From NCBI RefSeq assembly GCF_000374285.1, contig NZ_KB893939.1:1-64000 (forward strand): a stretch of DNA of 64,000 nucleotides, written 5' to 3'. The position numbers were made by a program, and so were the translations under genes. Below the pieces are notes generated by a model that saw nothing but the letters and a program-made list of their open reading frames with translations, did no database searches and was not told where the DNA came from. Each line of letters opens with the position of its first letter. Position 1 is the stretch's first letter. This stretch comes from Actinobacillus capsulatus DSM 19761 (GTDB taxonomy: Bacteria; Pseudomonadota; Gammaproteobacteria; Enterobacterales; Pasteurellaceae). This document shows, piece by piece, positions 1 through 8,539 of the stretch.

Positions 1-260
1 CAGATGGCAGGCTATCAAGAAATGCTGAAGAAACATCATATTAGACAAAGTATGTCGAGAAAAGGGAATTGCTTGGATAATGGAGCAATGGAAAGTTTCT
101 TTGGGCGGCTGAAGACGGAATGTTACTTTGATAAGCGATTTGAAACCTTCGAACAGCTTGAAAAGTGATTCATGAGTACATTCATTATTACAACAATGAG
201 CGTATTCAAGTTAAATTAAAAGGACTCAGTCCTGTACAATACAGAGAACTCAGTCCTTAA
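1..260 (+). pseudogene. IS3-family transposase orfB, C-terminal part, frameshifted
   Basis: Frame 1 encodes the end of an rve integrase core. It includes the stretch DNGAMESFFGRLKTE, which carries the third acidic residue (E) of the DDE triad. The frame stops at TGA 166-168. One missing base just before 166 would join it to the usual tail (IHEYIHYYNNERIQ, then LSPVQYRELSP) that runs to TAA 258-260. The element is therefore probably unable to move on its own, unless the lesion is a sequencing error. Confidence 0.8.
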
Positions 261-292
261 ATTAAACCGTCTAACTTTTTGGGGTCAGATCA
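1..292 (+). mobile_element. IS3-family insertion sequence, 3' end only
   Basis: This is the right-hand part of an IS3-family (IS150-like) element; the rest lies left of the window. The orfB reading frame ends at 258-260. It is followed at 267-292 by a terminal sequence that reads TGATCTGACCCC inward from the right end, a typical IS3-group end. The ubiH stop codon is only 19 bases further on, so the element sits at the 3' edge of ubiH without cutting it. The left end and any target duplication cannot be seen. Confidence 0.85.
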
Positions 293-310
293 TAATGCGT
301 CCTTTTACTT

Positions 311-1516
311 TTATTGCCAGCCTAACGCTTTATTCGCAATATTTTCTCGCAATAACTTGCTATGAGAAATAGCAAATAATCCTAAATTTCTGACCGCTAG
401 TAGCGGTAATAAATCGCAAGAAAACAGTGAAATCAAACCGCTTGTTAGAGAAATAATCTCTGCTTGATCTTGCTTTCTCAATTGTTCAAATTGATTAAGC
501 AATACGAACTCGCCTAAATCTTTACCTTGCGCAAAGGCTTTGGCTAATAGTTGTGTGAGGGTAAACAGATCTCGCATTCCAAGATTAAAGCCCTGTCCCG
601 CAACCGGGTGCAACAACTGCGCGGCATTACCTACAATCGCCAAGCGATGATGAATATGCGACTGTGCTTTTTGCGAAGTGAGCGGGTAAACAAATCGCTT
701 GCTGACTCGCAAAAATCGTCCTAATTTCCAACCGAATTGCTGCTGTAATTGTGAAAGAAATTCATCATCGGAAAGCTCCATCAAATCTTCAACTTGTTTC
801 ACGCACCACACTAATGACATTCGATTATCACTTAACGGCAATAATGCTAATGGACCTTGTGTCGTAAAACGTTCAAAAGCCTGTCCTTGATGCGGTTCGC
901 TGATTTCGACATTCGCAATCAATGCAGATTGTTGATAATCCTTCAATAGCTCTGTTTCAACACCACACTGCTGAGCAATGTGGGATTGAATCCCATCTGC
1001 AGCAATTATCAGCTGTGTTCTAATATGTTCGCCGTTTTGTAACGTGAGCAAAACCTCAGTTTGTGAACGTTCGAAATGAGCAATTTGATTCGGGCAAAAG
1101 CAACGGATATTCGGCTGTCGCTCAATACAAGCGGTCAGATTTTTGCCTAATTTGGCAAGCTCAACCACTACGCCTAATTGTGCTAAATTCAGTTCGCTCG
1201 CTTTTAATGTCGTTTTACCGAAATGTCCGAGATCCGACACCTGAATCTGCTGGATTGGCGTTGCAATTTGCTGAATTTGTTCGGCAAGTTCCCCACCAAC
1301 AAGCGGTCGAATTTGGGCAAATTTTTGCAAACTGCCTTGTGCTAATGCAATGCTACGTGCATCAAAACCGCCTTGTTGCGTATAATCATGCAACTGTTTT
1401 TCAACGATCGCAATCCGCATTTTATGCTGCGACAAGCTGCTTAACGCCAATGCCAACACAGAACCGGTCACCGCCCCACCGACAATAACCACATCAAATT
1501 GAAATTGCTCGACCAT
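311..1516 (-). CDS. ubiH: 2-octaprenyl-6-methoxyphenol hydroxylase UbiH (FAD monooxygenase)
   Basis: Class A flavin monooxygenase of ubiquinone biosynthesis. The N-terminal FAD-binding Rossmann stretch VVIVGGAVTG lies at about residues 9-18. The DG motif (AADGIQSH) is near 173-180, and the second FAD motif GNAAQLLHPVAGQGFNLG near 296-313. The sequence follows Escherichia coli UbiH along its whole length, including GFDARSIAL and FERFTTQGPLALLPLSD, which separates it from UbiF and UbiI. A GTG lies six bases upstream at 1522, but AGAGG at 5 bases spacing fits the ATG at 1516. It is last in a minus-strand run after nudJ, and the IS fragment lies just past its stop. Confidence 0.9.
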   Translation of the reverse strand: MVEQFQFDVVIVGGAVTGSVLALALSSLSQHKMRIAIVEKQLHDYTQQGGFDARSIALAQGSLQKFAQIRPLVGGELAEQIQQIATPIQQIQVSDLGHFGKTTLKASELNLAQLGVVVELAKLGKNLTACIERQPNIRCFCPNQIAHFERSQTEVLLTLQNGEHIRTQLIIAADGIQSHIAQQCGVETELLKDYQQSALIANVEISEPHQGQAFERFTTQGPLALLPLSDNRMSLVWCVKQVEDLMELSDDEFLSQLQQQFGWKLGRFLRVSKRFVYPLTSQKAQSHIHHRLAIVGNAAQLLHPVAGQGFNLGMRDLFTLTQLLAKAFAQGKDLGEFVLLNQFEQLRKQDQAEIISLTSGLISLFSCDLLPLLAVRNLGLFAISHSKLLRENIANKALGWQ

Positions 1517-1525
1517 CCCCACCTC

Positions 1526-1981
1526 TTATTCGAACACACGCAACACATCAAGCGGATAGCTTTCACCGCTCAAATAATCTTCGATTGACTGGCTAACTAA
1601 CGGATTACGTTCACATTGACCTTCTTGCTGAATAAAATACTTAAATTCCTCTAAACTCAACCAAAAGCCTTGAGTAATATCGCTATCTTGCGGCGAAATC
1701 GGCACAAAATCATCCAACTCAACTGCAAATACAAAACGTAAATAATCGGCTTGCGAACGAGGAGCGTGCCATTGATAAATTTTGATTAAACGTTGAATCT
1801 CAGCACGAATCCCTGTTTCTTCAAATAACTCTCTACTTGCCCCTTCCAACAATGTTTCATTTGCTTCTAAATGTCCTGCCGGTTGGTTTAAGGTACGCTT
1901 ACCGTATTCAATTTCTTCCACAAATAAGAATTTACCTTTGCAATGCACCACACAGGCTAAGGTGATATTTGGTTTATGCAT
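1526..1981 (-). CDS. nudJ: NUDIX phosphatase NudJ-like
   Basis: About 151 residues. The Nudix box GHLEANETLLEGASRELFEE lies near residues 36-55, with the GX5EX7REUXEEXGU pattern complete. The start NITLACVVHCKGKFLFVEE and the context NQPAGHLEA match E. coli NudJ (YmfB), a hydrolase of thiamine pyrophosphate and nucleoside di- and triphosphates. A GTG lies at 1987, but GGAG at 5 bases spacing favours the ATG at 1981. The stop is 9 bases from the ubiH ATG, so the two are probably cotranscribed. The family is certain; the exact substrate is inferred from likeness. Confidence 0.82.
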   Translation of the reverse strand: MHKPNITLACVVHCKGKFLFVEEIEYGKRTLNQPAGHLEANETLLEGASRELFEETGIRAEIQRLIKIYQWHAPRSQADYLRFVFAVELDDFVPISPQDSDITQGFWLSLEEFKYFIQQEGQCERNPLVSQSIEDYLSGESYPLDVLRVFE

Positions 1982-2002
1982 ATTCACTCCTCGCTTTTCC
2001 GC

Positions 2003-3046
2003 TTAAATAACCTCAATTAACGACTTTGTATTGTCCGCATCAAGTAAACACCCAACCCTAAATAAAGGCACATCTGCCTGTTTTGCAATTTGTCGCACAT
2101 TTTCGACCGCTTGCGGACGCACCGCAATCAACAAACCGCCGGAAGTTTGTGGATCACATAAAATTGCTTTTTGCTCATCGGTCATCGTAGAAATCAAATG
2201 TCCATAGCTATCAAAGTTACGGTTCGTTCCGCCCGGTACAGCACCTTGAGCAATATACTCTTTCACACCGTCAAGCGTATGGATTTCAGCAAAATTCACT
2301 TCGGCACGTACATTCGAACCTTGGCAGATTTCACTTAAATGCCCCAATAAGCCAAAGCCGGTTACATCCGTCATTGCCGTCACATCTGCTAATTGTGAAA
2401 ATTGTGCGCCAATCAAATTGATCTGACACATCACATCACGCGCTAAATTCTGATGTTCCACTTTTAATAAACCTTTTTTCTCAGCAGTTGTCAGCACACC
2501 GATACCGAGTGGTTTAGTTAAAAACAGCTCGCAACCGACTTCTGCCGAAGCATTCTTTTTCACCTGTTCGGTACTCACCATACCGGTCACCGCTAGCCCG
2601 AAAATCGGCTCAGGCGAATCAATCGAATGACCGCCGGCTAAAGCAATACCGGCCTGCTGACAAGCAAAACGTCCGCCTTCCACAATTTTTTGTGCGACTT
2701 CTGCCGGTAATTTATTTATCGGGAAACCCAAAATCGCAATCGCCATAATCGGCTTACCGCCCATCGCAAACACATCACTCAACGCATTTGCTGCGGCAAT
2801 ACGTCCAAAATCAAACGGTTCGTCCACAATCGGCATAAAAAAGTCTGTGGTACTGATAATACCAACGCCATTACCGATGTCATACACAGCGGCATCATCG
2901 GCGGTCTCATTACCCACTAATAAATTCGGATCAACAAATTTTTCCAGCTGACTTTGTAAAATTGTCCCTAACACCTTAGGAGAAATTTTACAGCCTCAAC
3001 CCGCACCGTGACTGTATTGCGTCAAACGAATCGGTTCTTCCGCCAT
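2003..3046 (-). CDS. selD: Selenide, water dikinase SelD, a selenoprotein
   Basis: Makes selenophosphate from selenide and ATP, the selenium donor for selenocysteine and selenouridine. A plain ORF starts only at 2974, but upstream the frame stays open to ATG 3046 except for one TGA at 2996-2998. Read as selenocysteine (U17), it gives YSHGAGUGCKISPK, aligned with E. coli SelD, which has Cys17 there. The length becomes 347 residues, as in E. coli. Downstream are [31 protein letters not shown] and [15 protein letters not shown]-like hairpin begins 3 bases after the TGA. The first amino acids [14 protein letters not shown] are also SelD-like, which supports the start. The gene needs selA, selB and selC elsewhere. 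Confidence 0.93.
2955..2992 (-). promoter_or_regulatory. Bacterial SECIS element of selD
   Basis: On the minus strand, three bases after the UGA, TGTAAAATT (2992-2984) pairs perfectly with AATTTTACA (2963-2955). After a small internal loop an upper stem CCTAA/TTAGG closes a four-base apical loop GGTG (2975-2972). An upper stem with a GGU-type loop about 20 bases from the UGA is what SelB recognises in known bacterial SECIS elements. Confidence 0.85.
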
Positions 3047-3087
3047 GTTATACCTCGTAATCTATCTCAGGATGTCGCTATTGTACG

Positions 3088-3124
3088 CCAACAAGCGGTC
3101 AGATTTGAGCAATTTTTTGCAAAA
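3088..3124 (+). repeat. Apl-type DNA uptake signal sequence
   Basis: A good example of the repeat scattered through the window: ACAAGCGGTCAGATTTGAGC followed by a TTTTTTGCAAAA tract. The core ACAAGCGGT with a T-rich, TTTTGCA-containing tail is the uptake signal of the Actinobacillus pleuropneumoniae branch. Other clear copies are near 1128, 1298, 8270, 18380, 24390, 39890 and 46293. The rest of 3047-3282, between selD and the RhuM relic, shows nothing else. Confidence 0.8.
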
Positions 3125-3282
3125 ATCTAAAAGAGAAGGCAGATATTCAGCCAAAGTGAATAATTGCCCTCTCCTGTTCCCGTGCCAATTTTTTGTAAAT
3201 CTTCGATCTACATCGCAAAACTGCTCGAATATTTCTCCTCTTATTCCGCTAAGGTAATTAAATCAATAAAAAGGAGAAAATT

Positions 3283-4268
3283 ATGACTAACCCCATAGAA
3301 ATTTACCAAGCAAAAGACGGTTCAACTCAAGTTGAAGTTTATTTTGAAAATGAAACCGTTTGGCTTTCGCAAGCTCAAATGGCGAAGATTTTTGAAACAA
3401 CTATCAATAACATAAATATTCACTTATAGAACATTTTTGAAGAAAGAGAACTTAATGAAAATCGAACTATTAAGGATTTCTTAATAGTTCGACAAGAAGG
3501 GAAAAGACAAGTTAAACGCCAAGTTAAACATTACAATTTAGATGCCATAATCTCTGTTGGCTATCGAATTAAGTCCCGAGCTGCTACTCAATTTCGCATT
3601 TGGGCGACCACTCGTTTAACAGATTATTTAACGAAAGACTACGCCATTAATCAAAAACGTTTGCGACAAAATGCCTATGAATTAGAACAAGCCTTAGCTT
3701 TAATTCAAAAAACAGCAAATTCTTCAGAACTAACAATCGAAAGCGGGCGAGGTTTGGTTGATATTGTCAGCCGTTATACTCATACGTTTTTATGGTTGCA
3801 ACAATATAATGAGGGTTTGCTAATCGAACCCAAAGTTCAAGCCGGAGGGCAATTACCGACTATTCAACAAGCGAAGCTAGCATTAAGAGAATTAAAACGA
3901 CAATTAATGGTTTGAGGTGAAGCGTCAAATTTATTCGGGCTTGAGCGTGATAACGGGCTATCCTCCATTTTAGGCAATCTTGAACAAACTGTATTCGGTG
4001 AACCAGCTTATCCGAGTACGAAGCAAAAGCGGCTCATTTACTCTATTTCATTGTAAAAAATCACCCGTTTGCAGATGGCAATAAACGAAGTGGTGCTTTC
4101 TTATTCGTCGATTTTCTGCATAGAAATCAACGTCTGTCTAAGCAAAATAATATCCCGATTATTAATGATACCGGACTTGCTGCTCTCACGTTATTAGTTG
4201 CCGAATCCGATCCGAAACAGAAAGAAACTTTAATTAGATTGATTATGCATATGTTGAAGAAAGAATAA
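3283..4268 (+). pseudogene. RhuM-family / Fic-domain protein, degenerate
   Basis: AAGGAG precedes ATG 3283. The start (IEIYQAKDGSTQVEVYFENE, then VWLSQAQMAKIFETT) matches the RhuM virulence family. A TAG at 3427-3429 stands where a Gln codon is expected (HIxNIFEE). The frame resumes through HYNLDAIISVGYRIKSRAAT to TGA 3913-3915. After a frameshift near 4018 the sequence gives HPFADGNKRSGAFLFVDF, a Doc/Fic active-site motif, and ends at TAA 4266-4268. The intact protein would be a RhuM-Fic fusion of about 328 residues. With two stops and a frameshift it is not expected to work. RhuM's function is not established; Fic/Doc domains modify targets with nucleotides. Confidence 0.85.
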
Positions 4269-4363
4269 CAAGCGGCCAAATCTGCGCAATTTTTTGCAAA
4301 AATCCCCAAAAAAATGACCGCTTGCGCTATAATTCTCGGTCAATTTTAAAAGAGGGAAAAATA

Positions 4364-5462
4364 ATGTTTGAACTGAATCCAATTAAAACTCAATTAGCCG
4401 ATTTAACCGAGCGTACTAACGTACTTCGGGGGTATCTTTGACTTTGATGCCAAAGTCGAGCGTTTAGAAGAAGTCAATGCCGAATTAGAACAACCGGAAA
4501 TTTGGAATACGCCGGAAAAAGCCCAAGCGTTAGGTAAAGAACGCTCGGCGTTAGAAATGGTGGTCAATACCATTCGTACGCTAGATCAAGGTGTGGAAGA
4601 TGTTGAAGGCTTAATCGAATTAGCCGTAGAAGCGGAAGACGAGGATACATTTAACGAAGCACAAGCTGAAGCAAACGAATTAGAAGAAAAATTAGCGAAA
4701 CTTGAATTCCAACGAATGTTTAGCGGTCAGCACGATGCGGCTGATTGTTATGTCGATTTACAAGCCGGCTCAGGCGGTACGGAAGCACAAGACTGGACGG
4801 AAATGTTACTGCGTATGTATTTACGTTGGGCGGAAAGCAAAGGCTTTAAAACCGAGTTAATCGAGGTGTCGGATGGTGATGTTGCCGGTTTAAAATCAGC
4901 TACCGTGAAAATCACCGGTGAATATGCGTTCGGTTGGCTACGTACTGAAACCGGTATTCACCGTTTGGTGCGTAAATCGCCATTTGATTCGAATAACCGC
5001 CGCCATACTTCATTTGCGGCTGCCTTCGTTTATCCGGAAATTGATGACGATATTGATATCGAGATCAATCCGGCGGATTTACGTATTGATGTATACCGTG
5101 CGTCCGGTGCGGGTGGTCAGCACGTCAATAAAACCGAATCGGCGGTGCGTATTACTCATATTCCATCCGGTATTGTGGTGCAATGTCAGAACGGTCGTTC
5201 GCAACACCAAAACAAAGATCAATGTATGAAGCAGCTGAAAGCGAAATTATACGAGATGGAAATGATGAAGAAGAATGCGGAAAAACAAGCGATGGAAGAA
5301 AGTAAATCGGATATCGGCTGGGGCAGCCAAATTCGTTCATACGTATTAGATGACTCTCGTATCAAAGATTTGCGTACCGGCGTTGAAAATCGCAATACCC
5401 AAGCGGTACTTGACGGTGACTTAGACAAATTTATTGAAGCCAGTCTTAAAGCAGGGCTTTAA
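4364..5462 (+). CDS. prfB: Peptide chain release factor 2 (RF2), programmed +1 frameshift
   Basis: Terminates translation at UGA and UAA. ATG 4364 opens a 25-codon frame that ends at TGA 4439-4441 inside CTTTGAC. A +1 shift at CTT continues at GAC 4440 ([12 protein letters not shown]) and gives 365 residues, the E. coli RF2 length. Codon-recognition motif SPF occurs in [11 protein letters not shown], and the peptidyl-hydrolase loop in [13 protein letters not shown]. The frameshift makes RF2 limit its own synthesis: scarce RF2 slows reading of the UGA and favours the shift. A perfect 15-bp hairpin built from two inverted uptake signals follows the stop. lysS, a common partner, is not adjacent. 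Confidence 0.97.
4427..4442 (+). promoter_or_regulatory. RF2 programmed frameshift site
   Basis: CGGGGGTATCTTTGAC holds an internal Shine-Dalgarno-like GGGGG three bases before the slippery CTT, then the in-frame UGA and a C. This is the standard prfB autoregulatory frameshift signal. Confidence 0.95.
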
Positions 5463-5467
5463 TTGCA

Positions 5468-5516
5468 AAGCGGTTAAATTTGTAAAAAATTTTGCAAATT
5501 TAACCGCTTGTTTGTT
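5468..5516 (+). terminator. prfB terminator made of two inverted uptake signals
   Basis: AAGCGGTTAAATTTG (5468-5482) pairs perfectly with CAAATTTAACCGCTT (5495-5509) over 15 bp, followed by a T-rich GTTTGTTTT. Each arm contains an uptake-signal core. Convergent uptake signals serving as terminators are common in Pasteurellaceae. Confidence 0.75.
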
Positions 5517-5532
5517 TTAGCGAGGAATCTCT

Positions 5533-6507
5533 ATGTTCTTAGAAGCTCTTCAATTCAGTGTTAGCACGACTTTGCCGACCATTCTATTAATGTTTGCCGG
5601 TATATTGTTGCGCCGCAAAAAATATATTGATGATCATTTTTGTAATATGGCATCGAAAAGTCTGTTTAATTTTGCGATTCCTACCTTGCTCTTTTTGAAT
5701 ATGCAAAAAGGCGAATTAAATTATGCGGCAAATATTCCGCTAATTCTGACCGCGATTATCGGCACACTGACAATCTACCTTGTTGCCGAATGGTGGGTTG
5801 GGAAATATATTGCAGACAAACCGTTTCGTGCCGTTTTCACTCAAGGGACATTCCGTAGCAACATTGCAATTCTTGGTTTGGCATTGATTATGAATGCTTA
5901 TGGCAACGAGGCGGTGGCCTCTGCTTCGATTTACGTGGCTGTCTCTGTGATTTTATTCAATACATTAGCAGTTATCACTCTGACTAAAGCATTTAGTGAC
6001 GGCAAACCTAAGCTCTGCAAATTATTTATTTCCATTTTGAAAAATCCATTGATTATTGGTTTGGTACTTGGGCTTATCTTCAACGAACTCAAACTGGAAT
6101 TACCTACCCCATTACTTAAAACCGGGCAAGCTATTGGCGGGCTCACCTTGCCACTTGCGCTCATTTGTACCGGCGCAAGTATTGATTTTAAACAGCTACG
6201 CAAATTTAAAAAGGGCGAAGACAGTACAACTAACCGTTTAGTTTTACTTTCTGCGAGCATTCGCTTATTCGTCGCCCCTGTTTTCCTATTCAGTTTAGGT
6301 AAATGGGTATTTGACTTATCACCAATGGAACTCGGTATCGTCTTTCTTAGCACTTCGGCACCGACTGCCGCCGCCACTTATGCGATGATTCGTAATTACG
6401 GCGGCGATGCTGTTTCTACGGCTAATTTAATCGGTATTACCACTGTTGGCTCAATGTTTACTTCTAGTTTTGGTTTGCTGATCTTACGCCAGCTTGGCTG
6501 GGTATAA
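5533..6507 (+). CDS. AEC-family (auxin efflux carrier-like) transporter
   Basis: Integral inner-membrane protein of 324 residues with about ten hydrophobic segments in the 5+5 arrangement of the AEC family. FAIPTLLFLNM is typical of the N-terminal half. GLTLPLALICTGASIDF and FLSTSAPTAAATYAMIRNYGGD in the second half are also characteristic. Bacterial relatives move malate, malonate or other small organic anions, but nothing here fixes the substrate. GAGGAA lies before ATG 5533. The gene stands alone between two uptake-signal hairpins, so it is probably its own transcription unit. Confidence 0.8.
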   Translation: MFLEALQFSVSTTLPTILLMFAGILLRRKKYIDDHFCNMASKSLFNFAIPTLLFLNMQKGELNYAANIPLILTAIIGTLTIYLVAEWWVGKYIADKPFRAVFTQGTFRSNIAILGLALIMNAYGNEAVASASIYVAVSVILFNTLAVITLTKAFSDGKPKLCKLFISILKNPLIIGLVLGLIFNELKLELPTPLLKTGQAIGGLTLPLALICTGASIDFKQLRKFKKGEDSTTNRLVLLSASIRLFVAPVFLFSLGKWVFDLSPMELGIVFLSTSAPTAAATYAMIRNYGGDAVSTANLIGITTVGSMFTSSFGLLILRQLGWV

Positions 6508-6523
6508 CTTGCAAAAAAATCAT

Positions 6524-6566
6524 AAAAAATGACCGCTTGCATATCTAACAAGCGGCCATTTTTACT
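6524..6566. terminator. Bidirectional terminator from inverted uptake signals
   Basis: AAAAATGACCGCTTG pairs with CAAGCGGCCATTTTT with one mismatch, flanked by A and T runs. It lies between the convergent AEC transporter and MetE-like genes and can serve both strands. Confidence 0.65.
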
Positions 6567-6587
6567 TAAAAAGTTGCAAATAAAGAA

Positions 6588-7676
6588 TTAATCTTCGCCC
6601 CACACTTCTTTCGCAATTTCTTCCACGTGACGTACTTTCGCCCATTGCTGCGCTTCAGTCATCACATTGCCCTCTTCAGTTGAAGCGAAACCACATTGCG
6701 GACTTAAACAAAGTTGCTCAAGCGGTACATATTTCGCCGCTTCGGCAATACGTGCCTTAATCGCTTCTTTGTCTTCTAATTCCGGGAATTTTGAGCTCAC
6801 TAAACCTAACACTACACGGCCTTTATTGTTCGCAAAATGTTTTAATGGTTCAAAACCACCTGAACGTTCATCATCATACTCTAAGAAGTAACCGTCATAA
6901 TTGGTTTGACCGAATAAGCCGTCTGCGATTGGGTCATAAGCGCCTTCTAATAAATAAGACGATTTATAGTTACCACGGCAAACGTGAGTGGTAACAGTTA
7001 AATCTGCCGGTTTATCCGCTAAAATCGCTTGAATATTCGCAACCGCTTGCGCTTTATCCGCTTCAAAGGTCGGTTGTTGATAGTTGTTGCAGAGCGATCC
7101 CCAATACACGTCATCAATTTGTAAATAACGGCAACCTGCATCATAGAATGCCTTAATCGCCTCTTTATAAGCTTGCTGAACATCTTTAGCAAATTCTTCA
7201 CGGGTTGCGTAGATACCGTGATCCCATTGTGCCGGATACATTAATTGGTTCGGACTTGGAATGGTGAATTTTGCTACTGCTCTGCCTGCGACAATCGCAT
7301 TAAATTTTTTGAAATGTTCAAGGAATGGGTGGTTTGGATTCCAAGATACTTTACCGCAACAACGAGTGTTATAAGGACGCACTTCTACACCTTTAAATGC
7401 GTAAGCTTTTTCAGGCACATAACCTTCAATACCGTTTAAGTTCTCTAAGAAATCAATATGCCACCAAGAGCGATGGAATTCGCCGTCTGTTACCACTTGA
7501 ATGCCCGCGTCTAACTGCTCTTGGACTAATTTTTTTACTTCTTCTTCAACAATTGCGTCACGCGCTTCAAGCGAAATTTTGCTGGCTTTGTAATCCGCAT
7601 GTGCTTTTTTCCACGCATCCGTTCTTAAGTATGAACCTACTGTATCTGCATGAAAAGGCAAATTTTTTGCTATCAT
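6588..7676 (-). CDS. MetE-like cobalamin-independent methyltransferase (YxjG/YxjH type)
   Basis: 362 residues, corresponding to the C-terminal catalytic barrel of MetE only. Zinc ligands are visible as HVC in VTTHVCRGNYKS, a Glu in FLEYDDERSG, and the Cys of LSPQCGFAS. YLQIDDVYWG is also family-typical. MetE itself is about 750 residues with an N-terminal domain that is absent here. Short forms such as Bacillus YxjG/YxjH act in methionine synthesis or salvage with methyl donors that are often uncertain. Two MetR-like boxes lie upstream (7763-7796), which supports a methionine role. It follows pyrE but has its own 136-bp upstream region. Confidence 0.82.
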   Translation of the reverse strand: MIAKNLPFHADTVGSYLRTDAWKKAHADYKASKISLEARDAIVEEEVKKLVQEQLDAGIQVVTDGEFHRSWWHIDFLENLNGIEGYVPEKAYAFKGVEVRPYNTRCCGKVSWNPNHPFLEHFKKFNAIVAGRAVAKFTIPSPNQLMYPAQWDHGIYATREEFAKDVQQAYKEAIKAFYDAGCRYLQIDDVYWGSLCNNYQQPTFEADKAQAVANIQAILADKPADLTVTTHVCRGNYKSSYLLEGAYDPIADGLFGQTNYDGYFLEYDDERSGGFEPLKHFANNKGRVVLGLVSSKFPELEDKEAIKARIAEAAKYVPLEQLCLSPQCGFASTEEGNVMTEAQQWAKVRHVEEIAKEVWGED

Positions 7677-7762
7677 AATTAGGGTACTCCATTAATGTTG
7701 TGCTTTGCCATTATCCTAAGCGAACGACATATGTTACTCAAGGAAAATGACTCAAATTAATG

Positions 7763-7796
7763 TGAAAATTTTTCGATTTTTCATGAAATTAATTCA
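7763..7796 (-). promoter_or_regulatory. Two candidate MetR boxes upstream of the MetE-like gene
   Basis: TGAAATTAATTCA (7784-7796) matches the MetR consensus TGAANNNNNTTCA exactly. TGAAAATTTTTCG (7763-7775) matches with one mismatch. They are 21 bp apart, two helical turns, and about 90-120 bp upstream of the ATG at 7676, similar to the paired sites of enterobacterial metE. The region is AT-rich, so chance matches are possible. Confidence 0.45.
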
Positions 7797-7812
7797 TAAT
7801 TAATTTCAACAT

Positions 7813-8454
7813 TTACACACCATACTGCTTGCGATAAGCGCACATCGAAGTTAAATATGGCGCATATTGTTCAGATTTTTCAATAAATTGAATTAAATCA
7901 TCAAAATCAACAATTGAAAAAACTTGGCAACCATAATCACGCTCCACCTCCTGAATCGCAGAAAGCTCGCCTTTGCCTTTTTCTTTACGATTTAAGGCAA
8001 TCAATACACCGGCTAATTCCGCCTTGTTGGCATTGATGATTTCCATTGATTCACGAATTGCCGTGCCGGCGGTAATCACATCATCAACTAATAAAATTCT
8101 GCCTTTCAGTGGCGAACCGATAAGATTACCGCCCTCGCCGTGATCTTTCGCTTCTTTACGGTTAAAGCAGCAAGGTTTATCCACATTAAATTGATTTACT
8201 AACGCAACTGCAACCGTGGTTGCAATTGGGATACCTTTATAAGCGGGTCCGAAAAGTACATCAAAATTCAGACCGCTTGTTTGGATCGCTTGCGCGTAAA
8301 ACTCACCGAGTTTGGCAAGATCTCTGCCAGTGTTGAATAAGCCCGCATTAAAAAAGTAAGGGCTTTTTCTACCTGATTTCAGAGTAAATTCACCGAATTT
8401 TAAAACATTACGGCCTAATGCAAATTCAATAAAATCGTGTTTATATTGTTCCAT
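7813..8454 (-). CDS. pyrE: Orotate phosphoribosyltransferase
   Basis: Converts orotate and PRPP to orotidine monophosphate in pyrimidine synthesis. The 213-residue length equals E. coli PyrE. The PRPP-binding signature [16 protein letters not shown] is at about residues 120-135. [16 protein letters not shown] and the flexible-loop Lys region [13 protein letters not shown] are also present. AAGGA lies 6 bases before ATG 8454. Directly upstream is a terminator-like hairpin with seven U (8470-8530), placed just after the rlmJ stop, which suggests attenuation as known for enterobacterial pyrE. Confidence 0.95.
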   Translation of the reverse strand: MEQYKHDFIEFALGRNVLKFGEFTLKSGRKSPYFFNAGLFNTGRDLAKLGEFYAQAIQTSGLNFDVLFGPAYKGIPIATTVAVALVNQFNVDKPCCFNRKEAKDHGEGGNLIGSPLKGRILLVDDVITAGTAIRESMEIINANKAELAGVLIALNRKEKGKGELSAIQEVERDYGCQVFSIVDFDDLIQFIEKSEQYAPYLTSMCAYRKQYGV

Positions 8455-8469
8455 GTTGTTTCCTTATAT

Positions 8470-8530
8470 AAAAAAACCACAGATAACACGGATTTTCACG
8501 GAAACTTCCGTTTATTTATGTTATCTGTGG
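8470..8530 (-). terminator. Terminator-like leader hairpin (candidate attenuator) before pyrE
   Basis: On the minus strand CCACAGATAACA (8530-8519) pairs perfectly with TGTTATCTGTGG (8488-8477), and seven U follow directly (8476-8470). A small inner hairpin ACGGAA/TTCCGT may also form. It starts 9 bases after the rlmJ stop and ends 15 bases before the pyrE ATG. This position fits an attenuator whose folding is governed by ribosomes finishing the upstream gene. The arms resemble other CCACAGA/ACACGGA repeats in the window, so it may be a recruited repeat. Confidence 0.6.
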
Positions 8531-8539
8531 CTACTCAAA

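Noticed and set aside
3045-3257. Plus-strand open frame of 70 codons between selD and the RhuM relic
   Set aside because: It starts opposite the selD start, contains uptake-signal text, and has no ribosome site or recognisable protein pattern.
4557-5462. prfB beginning at 4557
   Set aside because: The frame extends upstream through the programmed frameshift to ATG 4364, giving the full 365-residue RF2.
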